The notes under the pieces are model-generated. The model was given only the letters and a program-made list of their open reading frames with translations, ran no database searches and was not told the DNA's origin. Source: Eublepharis macularius (Eukaryota; Chordata; Lepidosauria; Squamata; Eublepharidae). From it: a stretch of 64,000 nucleotides of DNA. This document shows, piece after piece, positions 54,608-64,000 of the stretch. Numbering within the stretch: position 1 is the stretch's first letter; the number at the start of each line of letters is the position of its first letter. The stretch covers positions 18,733,926 through 18,797,925 of the forward strand of contig NC_072802.1 of the NCBI RefSeq assembly GCF_028583425.1. The letters are read 5' to 3'. Made by a program: the position numbers and the translations under genes.

Positions 54608-55537
54608 ATGCCTGATCCGAACTGGTCAAATACAGAAGAGGAGGGGAGGGGAAAGAAGGGGACATATATCACAAGACGACAGGATGCAATTAGTGTGAAG
54701 GCAATCAAAACATTCCTTTGCTTGTAAATGTAAACATCTCCTTTTGGTGTGGAGTCAGTTTGCCGTGTTAGTTTGCCGCAGTGAAGGTATACAATTCCTA
54801 TGTAGTATAAGCCCTCGATAACCACAGCTCTCCCTGCCAGCTGCATTTGACAAAGAGAACTGCAGTCCCCAAAAGCCCACACGTACTCAGGCTGAGATAA
54901 TTGACAAACAAAGCCCACACCAGGCGTCTCTGGGCTCCCCCAGACCACACCTCTGTAAAGGAAATCTGTTACCTGTGATAATGTGATAACCATTCATAGT
55001 CTCTATTCAGTCCCAGCTTGACAGAGTCAAATTTGCATATGAATTCCAATTCAGCAGCCTCCCGTTGGATTTTGTTTTTGAAGGGTTTCTGTTGAACCAC
55101 AGCGACTTTTAAGTCTTTGGTGGAATGTCCTGGTAGATTGAAGTGTTCTCCCACTGGTTTTTGGACGTTTCCATTTCTAATGTCAGATTTGTGTCCATTT
55201 ATTCTTTTGCGTAGAGGTTGGCTGGTTTGTCCAATGTACAGAGCAGAAGGACATTGTTGGCACATGAGGGCATATATCAGATTGGAGGATGAGCAGCTGT
55301 AAGAGCCAGAGACAGTGTAGTTGATGCCATTGGGTCCTGTAATTGTATTCCCTGGGTAGATATAGGGGCAGAGCTGGCATCTGGGTCTGACTCCACACCA
55401 AAAGGAGATGTTTACATTTACAAGCAAAGGAATGTTTTGATTGCCTTCACACTAATTGCATCCTGTCGTCTTGTGATATATGTCCCCTTCTTTCCCCTCC
55501 CCTCCTCTTCTGTATTTGACCAGTTCGGATCAGGCAT

Positions 55538-55572
55538 CTGATGAAGAGAACTTGATTCTCGAAAGCTTATGC
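55538..55572 (+). ncRNA. hammerhead-ribozyme-like motif, right terminal repeat
   Basis: Identical to the left motif but on the plus strand because the terminal repeats are inverted. CTGATGA is at 55538-55544, the stem 'gagaacttgattctc' follows, and GAAA is at 55561-55564. Confidence 0.7.
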
Positions 55573-55743
55573 TACAATAAAATAAAATTGGTTAGTCTTA
55601 AAGGTGCTACTGGACTCTTTTTGATTTTGCTACTACAGACTAACACGGCTAACTCCTCTGGATCTTAAGCAGAGTCACTCCAGTCTAAGCTCATTGATTT
55701 CAATGGGCTTAGACTGGAGTAACTTTGCTTAGGATTGCACTGT

Positions 55744-57100
55744 AAGTGTAGCAGATTGGGGGCGGGGGGTTGGAAGGAAATGGAGCGAATATGAGCAGTT
55801 TTAATTCTCTTCCATTTAACCTAAATTCTTAAGTCTACCAACAGGATGCACTTTCTAAAAGCTGATTGCATGGAAAGGGGTGTGTGTCTTTTTTTGGAAA
55901 CTGAATCAGAATCTCCTTGCATGGGATTTTGTTCAGACAGTTTCTTTCGAGGCTTCAGATGCTGTTCTGGCTTTTTAAATGGTCTTTGTTAACTGATTTT
56001 TAAAGTGATTTTTTTTCTTGTCTAGGATGGCAAGGTATGTCTTTTTGGAAAAAGCAGTCTTAAAAAGTATTAATTAAGTCAGGATGGTGCTGGAGGGAGT
56101 GGAGCTGCTTCACGGCCTCGGCAGTTAGTTTTATTCTGTCCCATAATGAGAGGCTGGCTTAACTTGTATGAAGGCTCCGGTATGCTTTTGTGGGTTATAG
56201 GGAACGGTTGGTGGAGAGATGCTACTCACTGCTGTAAAGCCTTTGCAAGCAGGTGTTCATTAAGCAACATTTGGGATATTGAATGATTGCATCTGGTGCC
56301 AACAGCATGCCAGATGCTGTCCCTAAGTTGTCTTGAATATCCCTTTGTTCAGAAGGATCTCCAGTCCCACCCCTTAGTAGTTTATTCCTTTCTTTTTCTT
56401 TTTGGCTCTTTCCCAATTTTATGCTTTATTCCACCGGGGCTTTCTACACATCATAAGTTCCCAGGAATGAGTTTTGCACTTTCTGGGACCTGTTCTAGCT
56501 TACCAAACCCATTTTGGCTCCAAGTTGTCCCAAGGAAAGCTGATGTCTTTGCGTAAAAATGTACGTGCAGCTTTGCAACTCTGTTGACCGGAAGGCCCAT
56601 CTGACTTTTCTGACTCCCTGAAGAAAAGCCAGCTGCCTTTCGTTTACTTTTTTGTCAAGCTGTCGGAAGCAAAGCAATTTTGCAGCCGAAAGAAACTCAG
56701 CTGCTCTGTGAGGAACAAATGAAAAGGTTGTGCTTGGAATGTACTCGGCTCTTTTTTAAAATCACCTTGCAACAAATTGTCTTAATGTGAAGAGCTCTCT
56801 GCTTTGCATTCTACAGTTTTCTGATCTTATGTTGGAAACATTGAGCCACATTGAGCCAAGCGTGGCATTGAACAAAGAGTAGGATTTTTTTTAAATGACA
56901 GATTCTGGGTAAGGAATTATTTACTTACAGCATTCATCTGGCAATTTGGGGTGGGAAACTGACCCAAGAGAAAAGAATGAAATGGTCCTCTCCTTTCCTG
57001 GTGTGGGTCTCCCCCTGCCAAACCGCATTTCCCCTGGCTGCATTCTCTTAGAATAATGTTCTGATAAATCTTTATGAAGCCATAGATTGTGTGTAGAGTT
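55744..57100. other. SH3BGRL intron 1, no feature recognised
   Basis: No repeat ends, exons or RNA genes were recognised. Confidence 0.35.
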
Positions 57101-57390
57101 CAGGGCTTTTTTTCTGGGAAAAGAGGCGGTGGAACTCAAGACCACACAATGACATCACTTTGGGTCTGCTGGAAGAAGGGGGGCGTTTTTTAAAGTTTAA
57201 ATTGCCCTCGGCGAAAATGGTCACATGGCTGGTGGCCCCGTCCCCTGATCTCCAGACAGAGGGGAGTTTAGATTGCTCTCCTCAACTCCCCTCTGTCTGG
57301 AGATCAGGGGGCGGGGCCACTGGCCATGTGACCATTTTTAAGAGGTGCCGGAACTCCGTTCCACTGCATTCCCACTGAAAAAAAGCCCTG
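57101..57390. mobile_element. palindromic hAT-type MITE, CAGGGC family, copy 11 (long form)
   Basis: 290 bp. Perfect 8-bp target duplication GTAGAGTT (57093-57100 and 57391-57398). Has the long-form 'gaccacacaatgacatcact' block and a shortened palindrome centre. Confidence 0.92.
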
Positions 57391-57990
57391 GTAGAGTTCC
57401 ACCCTCTATTGTTTTCTGTGTACATTGACACATCAGTGTTAGTTTCACTTGGGATAGGATCTTCTGCACCTTTTGCAGTCAGTCCCCAGAGAACAGCTGC
57501 AGGCCTTAAAATCTAAGTGGGGGTTACTTTCTTCCGACAACTCACTGTAGAGTGGTTGTGTGCTTTTTAAAATATATATTACCTTCACTTAATCCAAGCG
57601 TGTCATGGTTGGCTGTGTTATGTATTTTGAGTTCTCCCTCTGAGGCGGGGGACATCTTGGGTGATTCCCACCAGCCAATCAGGGAGGCAGGAACTAACTT
57701 CCTTCCTCTTCCTGTTTGCATGTGGGACCACCCTCTCTTCAGTTCTGTTCCTGCCTCCAGGAGGAGCAGTTCTGCAGCAGACGAGCTCTGCTGCCTTTTT
57801 TCTCTCTATCTCTTATTTATCTTTCTTCTTCCTCAAACCATTCTTTACCGTACTCCTTACTTACTTCATTACCTTACTCTCCTCCCATTTCCTCTTCTTT
57901 TACTCCTCTTGCCAAAGAAAGAAAAGAAGAGGACGAGATGGTCTCTAGGGAGTCATCGGACTCTGAGGAAAGCTCCATGGAGAAGAATTT

Positions 57991-58885
57991 GGGCTGTTCC
58001 CACGGAGAGCCATCCTTCCGGTGGCGGGAACAGGCCCAGCCAGCACCAGCATGCCTCTGAGGCTGTATGGGTTCCCTGGCAAGGAGAATATGGGCTGTTC
58101 CCATGGAGTGCCGTCCTACCGATGGCGGGAACAGGCCCAGCCAGCACCAGCATGCCTCTGAGGCTGTATGGGTTCCCTGGCAAGGAGAATACGGGCTGTT
58201 CCCATGGAGTGCCGTCCTACCGATGGCGAGAACAGGCCCAGCCGGCACCAGCATGCCTCTGAGGCTGTATGGGTTCCCTGGCGAGGAGAATATGGGCTGT
58301 TCCCATGGAGTGCCGTCCTACCGATGGCGGGAACAGGCCCAGCCGGCACCAGCATGCCTCTGAGGCTGTATGGGTTCCCTGGCAAGGAGAATACGGGCTG
58401 TTCCCATGGAGTGCCGTCCTACCGATGGCGGGAACAGGCCCAGCCGGCACCAGCATGCCTCTGAGGCTGTATGGGTTCCCTGGCGAGGAGAATACGGGCT
58501 GTTCCCATGGAGTGCCGTCCTACCGATGGCGGGAACAGGCCCAGCCGGCACCAGCATGCCTCTGAGGCTGTATGGGTTCCCTGGCGAGGGGAATATGGGC
58601 TGTTCCGTCCTACCGATGGCGGGAACAGGCCCAGCCGGCACCAGCATGCCTCTGAGGCTGTATGGGTTCCCTGGCAAGGAGAATACGGGCTGTTCCCATG
58701 GAGTGCCGTCCTACCGATGGCGGGAACAGGCCCAGCCGGCACCAGCATGCCTCTGAGGCTGTATGGGTTCCCTGGCAAGGAGAATACGGGCTGTTCCCAT
58801 GGAGTGCCGTCCTACCAATGGCGGGAACAGGCCCAGCCGGCACCAGCATGCCTCTGAGGCTGTATGGGTTCCCCGGCGAGGAAAT
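57991..58885 (+). repeat. 101-bp tandem repeat, nine units, in the DIRS-type leader
   Basis: Unit starts ('gggctgttcccatggagtgc') lie at 57991, 58092, 58193, 58294, 58395, 58496, 58597, 58687 and 58788. Spacing is exactly 101 bp except for one 90-bp unit that lacks 11 bp. Internal units differ by only a few bases, and the first and last are more diverged. A further degenerate echo ('ggctgttcccatggagtcgt') is at about 59079. Because 101 is not a multiple of three, each unit moves to the next frame. Confidence 0.95.
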
Positions 58886-59619
58886 GGCCTTGGAAGAGAC
58901 GCAGGCCTCTCAACAGCCCCCTCTTCCACAGAGGGAGCTTGTTCAAACAGCGTGCCTCAGCCGGCCAGCTGAGAACAGCGCCACCTGGCGGAGCTCAATT
59001 TTGGCGGGAAACAACGCGACGCGCTTGCCAATCTCCTGGCAGAAGAGACACGGCTGAAACATAATCCAGGCAGTCCCTGGCTGTTCCCATGGAGTCGTTC
59101 TGCCTGCCGTGGGAACAGACCTTGTTGGCGCCGACAAGCCCTCGAGGGTGGCCCGGCTCCCCGATGCACAAGCAGCAGAGTCTGAAGACAGGCCAAAAAA
59201 AAAAAAGAGAGAGAGCTCCAGCCAACAAGCCCAGGAGGGCCACGTATGTAGGTGTTCCCCCGAGGGTGTTATACCTCCAGCAGTTATTCCTGTCAGCAAT
59301 TAGACTGACTATGAGGGAGGAAATCCTGTCGCTTTGCCAGTCAGAAGCACCTTGGCCCTATAAAGATTCCAGAAATCTCCTCAGCCCTGGCACCATGTGA
59401 ATGTGCCCATGCCAATCTCCTGGCTGGAGATTTTTACAGCAGGCCTTTCCCCTTTGGATTTAGCCCTGCTTTTACAACAGGATCTAGCCCTGCCTTTCCC
59501 TGTCAGATGGGTAATGTATAAAGGGCGCAAATTTGCCAGTGTCTTTGAACCTTTTAACTCTTAAGACTAACCAGGAGGGAGGAAATAGTGGTGTGGTATC
59601 TGCCTCCTCCTCCCTCCAT

Positions 59620-59812
59620 GAGTAAGGCTGTAGCTCTGTAGAAGAGCTTCTGCTTTTTATGCAAAAGATCCAGGTTTGTTCCCCATTAACTCCAGTTTAA
59701 AAGGTTAGGTAGATGAGGGGAAAAACCTCTTCCTGAGTCCCTGGTGACCTGCTGCCAGTCTGAGGAGATAACACTGACCGATGGTCTGAGTCAGAATAAG
59801 GCAGTTTGTAAT
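59620..59812 (+). mobile_element. tRNA-derived SINE (GTGGCTCAGTGGTAGAGC family) inside the DIRS-type element
   Basis: 'ggctgtagctctgtagaaga' (A box), 'gatccaggtttgttcccca' (B box), 'tgacctgctgccagtctgag', 'ctgaccgatggtctgagtca' and 'agaataaggcagtttgtaat'. Full length but diverged. Confidence 0.65.
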
Positions 59813-60864
59813 GTTTATCAGTCAGGGATCCCCATGGAGCAGGGGGATCGCCCTCAGATAGAGTTCGTAATGACAGGGAGAAGGATGAATTCCTTCAGAT
59901 GTGGAAGAGGAGAAAGTATCCCTACCAGAACAGTCAGCCTAGCTGTCTGAATCTGAGGTCTACCAGTATTTACTACCTAAGACATTCTCAGCCTTAGAGC
60001 TGTAGAAATTACCCTTGGGGGAGTAGTCTGGGAATACTAAATCCAACCCAGGGAAACGAGAGTCTGTTCCTAGTGAAGGTTCCTCAGAAAAGGTCCTCCC
60101 ATTTCCAGAATATTTGGGGAGAAGGTTCAAGGCTGAGTGCTCTAAACCATAAACCAATTAATAATCCCCACACTTGGTCCCAAAACAAAACAAACAGTAC
60201 TCACTACCTTTCTTTGCTATGAGTTGTTGCAGGTACCTGCGATGGAAACTCCAGTGGCTACACTTCAGTCATCTGGGCTCTGGTCAGAAGATGGGTAAGG
60301 ATCAGTCAGAGACCACTTAGACAAGAGGAGAGAGGCCATGCTAACAAGTGCTCACGAGGCCGTGACCATGGCTATTAAGGCTACAGCTATTGTCTCAATT
60401 GCCTCAAGAGTGTCAGGAGTATGGATCTGGAAACTGATCCAACTCCTCCTGTACAACAATAGCTGCTCCCATTGAAGGGGCAAACAGAAATGTAAGGGCC
60501 AATACCTTCAAGACAGACGTCATCCTGGATACATTTACCTTTTTCTTCCAGGATTATGGTCTTGACAGCAGTAACAAGCCAGCACGCTTGACTAAGAGCA
60601 TGGCCAGCAGATTCACACTCTAAAAATATCGTCCTGGCATACCCCTTTCAGAGAGGCAAGCTATTTGGGGATGCCCTGGGAAAGATCTAGATTGAGACCT
60701 AGGACAGAAGAATGTGTTGCCAAAAACACTCAAACCATCTGAGAGGCGATCCATTGGCCCTTAGCCTTTTATTCACAACACACACTACTAAGGTCCAGAC
60801 AAGATTCCAAATGGCCATCCTGGGGTTAATCTAGGCAGCCCTTTATTAAGGGGGGTCTTTTCAA

Positions 60865-61030
60865 GACCCCACTTGTAGTATAGTGGTTAAGTAACTGAAC
60901 AGTGATGCAGCACTCTGCAGGTTCAAATCTCACTACTGCCATGAACTTGCCACATGGCCTTGGATAAACCAGTCCTCCCAGCTCTCCAGCTGTATTGTGG
61001 GGATAATCCTTACCTTTTCCTAAGATCAAA
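60865..61030 (+). mobile_element. tRNA-derived SINE inside the DIRS-type element
   Basis: 'gtagtatagtggttaagtaa' (A box), 'gcaggttcaaatctcactac' (B box), 'catggccttggataaaccag' and 'ttgtggggataatccttacc'. It resembles the Sauria type but is diverged. Confidence 0.6.
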
Positions 61031-63715
61031 CAGACAGTTCTCCACATGTGGAAAGAGATCCAACCTTAATACCCAGATCTCTTAAGACAGGACTTGCTAG
61101 CTGTCCCTGTGAGAGGCCAACTACTCTTTATCATCAAGCTTAGGTTGACAAGCAGGCAGGCCTTACACATAGTCTCACAAGTCTATTCCATTCAATTTGA
61201 AAGCTGCCCACCAGAAAGAGGTCTACTCAGTCTTCTTCTCAGTCCCTAAAAATAATAGGGACTGGAGGGTGTTATTAGACTTCAAGTTTTTTGAACAAGT
61301 TTATCACATTGTATCACTTCTAAATGGAGACTCTGGACTCAGTTGGAGTGACCAGTCAATCAGAAGAACACATGACATCTACAGATCTCACAGAAACATA
61401 CCTCCATGTGCCATTTCTGACAGCCCATCAACAATACCTAAGATTTTATGTTTTAAAAAAAAATTAATGATCAACCCCATCATACATTTCAGAGACTGGG
61501 TACTCATGTTCACTTGTACCCAGATGATCTCCTGATCGGTTCAAGAGAAAATCTCACCACAACACTCAATTCACCATTCAGTTCCTACAATCCCGAACAC
61601 CTGGGTTAGATCACAGTCACCAAAAGGGTTTTTTCTATTCCTCACCAAAGAAAAGGTCATGAAGACCAAACTGCTGATTGAGACTGTCATCAGAGTGCAA
61701 AATCACTTCTCACAACACTACTGAAACTGATGGGTTTGCTAGTGGCCACCTACAAGGCAATACCTTTGGGGTCGTCTATAGGCAAGACCACTTCAGACCT
61801 TTCTTAGATCTCATTAACAACAGATCATGGAGAAGACAGATCTTCCCATTCAGATACCACTTCAGATCAACCCCTCAAGAACAACACATTTACAGGTGTA
61901 AGAATCAGGTTAGGCTTGTCTTCCTATCAATGACTTAGAAAGGTGAGCAATTTGTCTGGCCCTGTTCCTGATCTGTATAGACAAGGTTGCAGACAAAACA
62001 TATATAAACAAGCAGGGGGGATTCAAGACCTCGAGGCGACACAAGGCGGCAGCAAGGATACTTACCTGGGAGGATGGTCACCTAGCTTCGATCAGAACTG
62101 TACACATCAAAGGCATATCCACTGCCCAGGCAGACTGGCTGAGGGGACAAGAGGGGAATAGTCCCTTAAGAAACATCTCATAACATTGCACTTCACAACA
62201 CTTCATGGACCTGTGTGTCCCCCAACGCAGCCATCAACTACCATGGTACATGACAAGATTTGTTCTACCCACAAGCAGATGCGCTGACATTGCATTTGCC
62301 ATTAGGCCTCCTCTATGTATTACTACCCTTACCAGTAAAAGACCATGCCTTTCCACCCTCCAACAGATGGTGATATTTCCACCTCTCATCCTACTGACCT
62401 CGCCGGTCAAGTTACAGCAGGGACCAATTTGGCCTTTTCTTTTAGACTTACTCTGCTTGACAGTGTGGAAATAGAAAGGAACACCTTCCTAAGATGAGGA
62501 TATTCCCGAGAGGTGGCCAACACTCTCCTAGCATTCAGAAAACAGTTTATGCTCAGAATTTACAACTCTGAGTTTATGCTCAGTTTATGCTCAGAACTTA
62601 CAACTCTGAGTGGGAAGCCCTCACTCAGTAGACATTTTACACAGCCCTGACCAAACATCCATTTGAACTGGTCAAGGATATTTCCCTGAGAAGGCTGAGA
62701 ATGAAGACTAACTTCCTTATGTTCGCATCTGCCAGAAGATTTAGTCAGACCTGAACTCTACCTTTCCCAATGGCAAGGTGATGCCTCATACTGTCTTCCA
62801 AAAGCATACTCCAAACTGCTTAGTTTGCAAAAGGTTACCATATTTCTACCTGTACCCTAAATAGACTAGGGAGAGGCTCTGACACAACCTAGATGTCAGA
62901 AGGAGGCTCAAGACCTATCTGCTCCGAATAGTGCAAATTAGAAAGTCAGTCTTACTGTTCTTAAATATATCTCCCCTCAATTTGGGGAAGAAACTGTCTT
63001 CAGCAGTGGTAGATGCCAATAGCAAAACATACACTATCGAAACTCCTAAAAACTCTCTTCATAGAGGTTCCTTGTGGAATACCAGCTCAGTCTTTGAGGG
63101 ATGCTACTACTAGTGCAGCATTACACAGGAACACTTCTGTAGAAGAAGTCTGCAAGGCAGCAACAAGGTTGTCAGTCTTGACCTTATTAAGATGCTACAA
63201 ATCTATATGATTCAGCGGACACTGACTGTAGTAGAAAAGTACTGCAGTGCATGATCGTGGACGAAGACCACATCCCACCCAGAAACTGGAAACTGCTTTG
63301 GGAGCACCCAAGAGGTCCTCCGCCTCAGAGGGAGAACGGACCTTTGGACACTTACCGTGAAGGGTCCTTCTCCTCTGAGGAAAGGAGGACCTCTTGCCCT
63401 CCCCGGGTCTCCGTCCTTCTCTACCCTGCTGCCTCATTCTCCTACCTCCTCCAGATTATGCTTTATTTACAGTGCATGTTAATGCAACAGGTGTTTTTTC
63501 TCTCAGTATTGACAGTTGCTGAATGATAAATTCAGTGTTACTGCTTTGTGGAGTCACCTGAACTGAAGAGAGGGTGGTCCCACAGGCTAGACAGGAAGAG
63601 GAAGAAAGTTAGTTCCTGCCTCCCTGATTGGATGGTGGGAATCACCCAAGATGTCCTCCTTTCCTCAAAGGAGAAGGACCCTTCTCGGTAAGAGTCCGAA
63701 GGTCCGGTTTAGCAA

Positions 63716-64000
63716 AGCTTTGGGTTTTGGATTATTGATGGAACGGCCTATGAAACAACGGAGTAATCCCGACACGTTGTTTGCATTTCTTTTCCTCCTG
63801 AGTCAGCTTTTCTGCTGAGATATTTTCCCACACCTTTGGAAAACATTTCATTTGCCTTGGGAAAGAACAGCGAGCAGCTTTTCTATGTTTGCTCTCATTG
63901 GTTCTGCTGCACAGATTTTAAAGAGCTTTACTTAACACATATTCCTCCGTCTCACACTTTGATGTTCATTTTAATGCCAGTTTTATAGAATGAATACTTG
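63716..64000. other. SH3BGRL intron 1, no feature recognised
   Basis: AT-moderate sequence with no recognisable element up to the right edge. Confidence 0.35.

Larger units (their letters stand above)
54519..55661 (-). mobile_element. Penelope-like element with inverted terminal repeats and GIY-YIG domain
   Basis: 1143 bp. Coding is on the minus strand (55427-54969, about 152 residues). A GIY-YIG endonuclease domain is clear: NLIYALMC (residues 49-56) supplies the GIY-like strand, YIGQT at 64-68 the YIG strand, arginines at 73-75 and HKSD at 79-82 follow, and the acidic PVGEHF (Glu94) completes the active-site set. Reverse transcriptase is absent, so the copy is 5'-truncated. The ends are 240-bp inverted repeats (54519-54758 and 55387-55626), with a 35-bp extension on the right. 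It is flanked by a perfect 11-bp target duplication ATCTTAAGCAG (54508-54518 and 55662-55672). Penelope elements use the GIY-YIG enzyme to nick the target. This copy lies in SH3BGRL intron 1. Confidence 0.92.
54500..55743. mobile_element. small palindromic MITE, ACAGTGCAATCCTAA family (copy 2), split by a Penelope-like element
   Basis: The left piece 'acagtgatatcttaagcag' (54500-54518) and the right piece (55662-55743: 'cactccagtctaagctcatt', 'caatgggcttagactggagt', 'cttaggattgcactgt') form one palindrome of about 90 bp, as at 35992-36081. The Penelope-like element at 54519-55661 landed in its left arm and duplicated ATCTTAAGCAG. Confidence 0.8.
57625..63715 (+). mobile_element. DIRS-type retroelement with inverted terminal repeats, broken, older copy
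   Basis: About 6.1 kb in the plus orientation. The ends are inverted repeats: 57650-57745 on the left matches the complement of about 63550-63655 on the right ('gggtgattcccaccagccaa', 'aggcaggaactaacttcc', 'gtgggaccaccctctcttca'). A short internal stretch at 63333-63400 is complementary to the extreme right end (63645-63715), the internal complementary region typical of DIRS. Parts: a leader and gag-like region with a 101-bp tandem array, a reverse transcriptase remnant around 61190-61560, and the end of a tyrosine recombinase around 62900-63210 (V-C-K-A-A-T box). It is heavily broken throughout, more so than the 17.4-kb element, and carries two SINEs. It lies within SH3BGRL intron 1. Confidence 0.85.

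Noticed and set aside
57874-58929. Ladder of repeated frames of about 98-130 codons on both strands
   Set aside because: They are shadows of the 101-bp tandem array, since each unit shifts the frame by two bases.
41001-64000. SH3BGRL exon 2 (KKKQQDV...FLEANK)
   Set aside because: No plus-strand segment with that sequence and an acceptor was seen, so exon 2 is probably beyond the right edge.
1-64000. CRISPR arrays, operons, phage or bacterial defence systems
   Set aside because: The tandem repeats are minisatellites, SINEs and MITEs with transposon hallmarks. The window is vertebrate nuclear DNA with spliced genes.

Overview
This is vertebrate nuclear DNA, almost certainly from a squamate reptile (lizard-type). 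The evidence is split vertebrate genes with GT-AG introns, CpG-island promoters, Sauria-type tRNA-derived SINEs, L2/CR1-like and L1 LINEs, a Penelope-like element with a GIY-YIG domain, DIRS-type retroelements and many short DNA transposons. There is no prokaryotic gene organisation, CRISPR array or operon.

Two host genes are supported, and they lie head to head. On the minus strand, three tiny coding exons (5669-5683, 3806-3835, 1021-1050) spell MPKRK / AAAEGEVKEE / PKRRSARLSA, the start of a nucleosome-binding HMGN protein. The gene runs off the left edge. On the plus strand, a CpG island at about 40.45-41.2 kb holds exon 1 of SH3BGRL (ATG at 40956, donor at 41001). Exon 2 is not in the window, so 41001-64000 is probably its first intron. 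HMGN5 and SH3BGRL are divergent neighbours in human Xq21.1, so the minus-strand gene is most likely HMGN5.

Most of the rest is a layered archive of mobile elements. From left to right: an L2/CR1-like LINE in HMGN5 intron 2 (1.1-3.1 kb); two related hAT-type elements (7.6-8.5 kb); an L1 3' end (13.9-15.2 kb); a G-rich 63-bp minisatellite (15.6-16.3 kb); a broken DIRS-type element (17.4-22.8 kb); an L1 inserted inside a palindromic MITE (23.6-26.3 kb); two larger DNA transposons inside a gene-like remnant (31.8-34.1 kb); SINEs and LINE pieces before SH3BGRL; a three-deep nest at 53.1-53.9 kb; a Penelope-like element inside a small palindromic MITE (54.5-55.7 kb); and a second, older DIRS-type element with inverted terminal repeats and a 101-bp tandem array (57.6-63.7 kb).

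The most striking pattern is one palindromic MITE family with CAGGGC ends and 8-bp target duplications (hAT type). It is present eleven times between 22.4 and 57.4 kb, and most copies keep perfect target duplications. Possible unrecognised exon-like segments lie at 36.8-38.3 kb. I could not assign them to a family.
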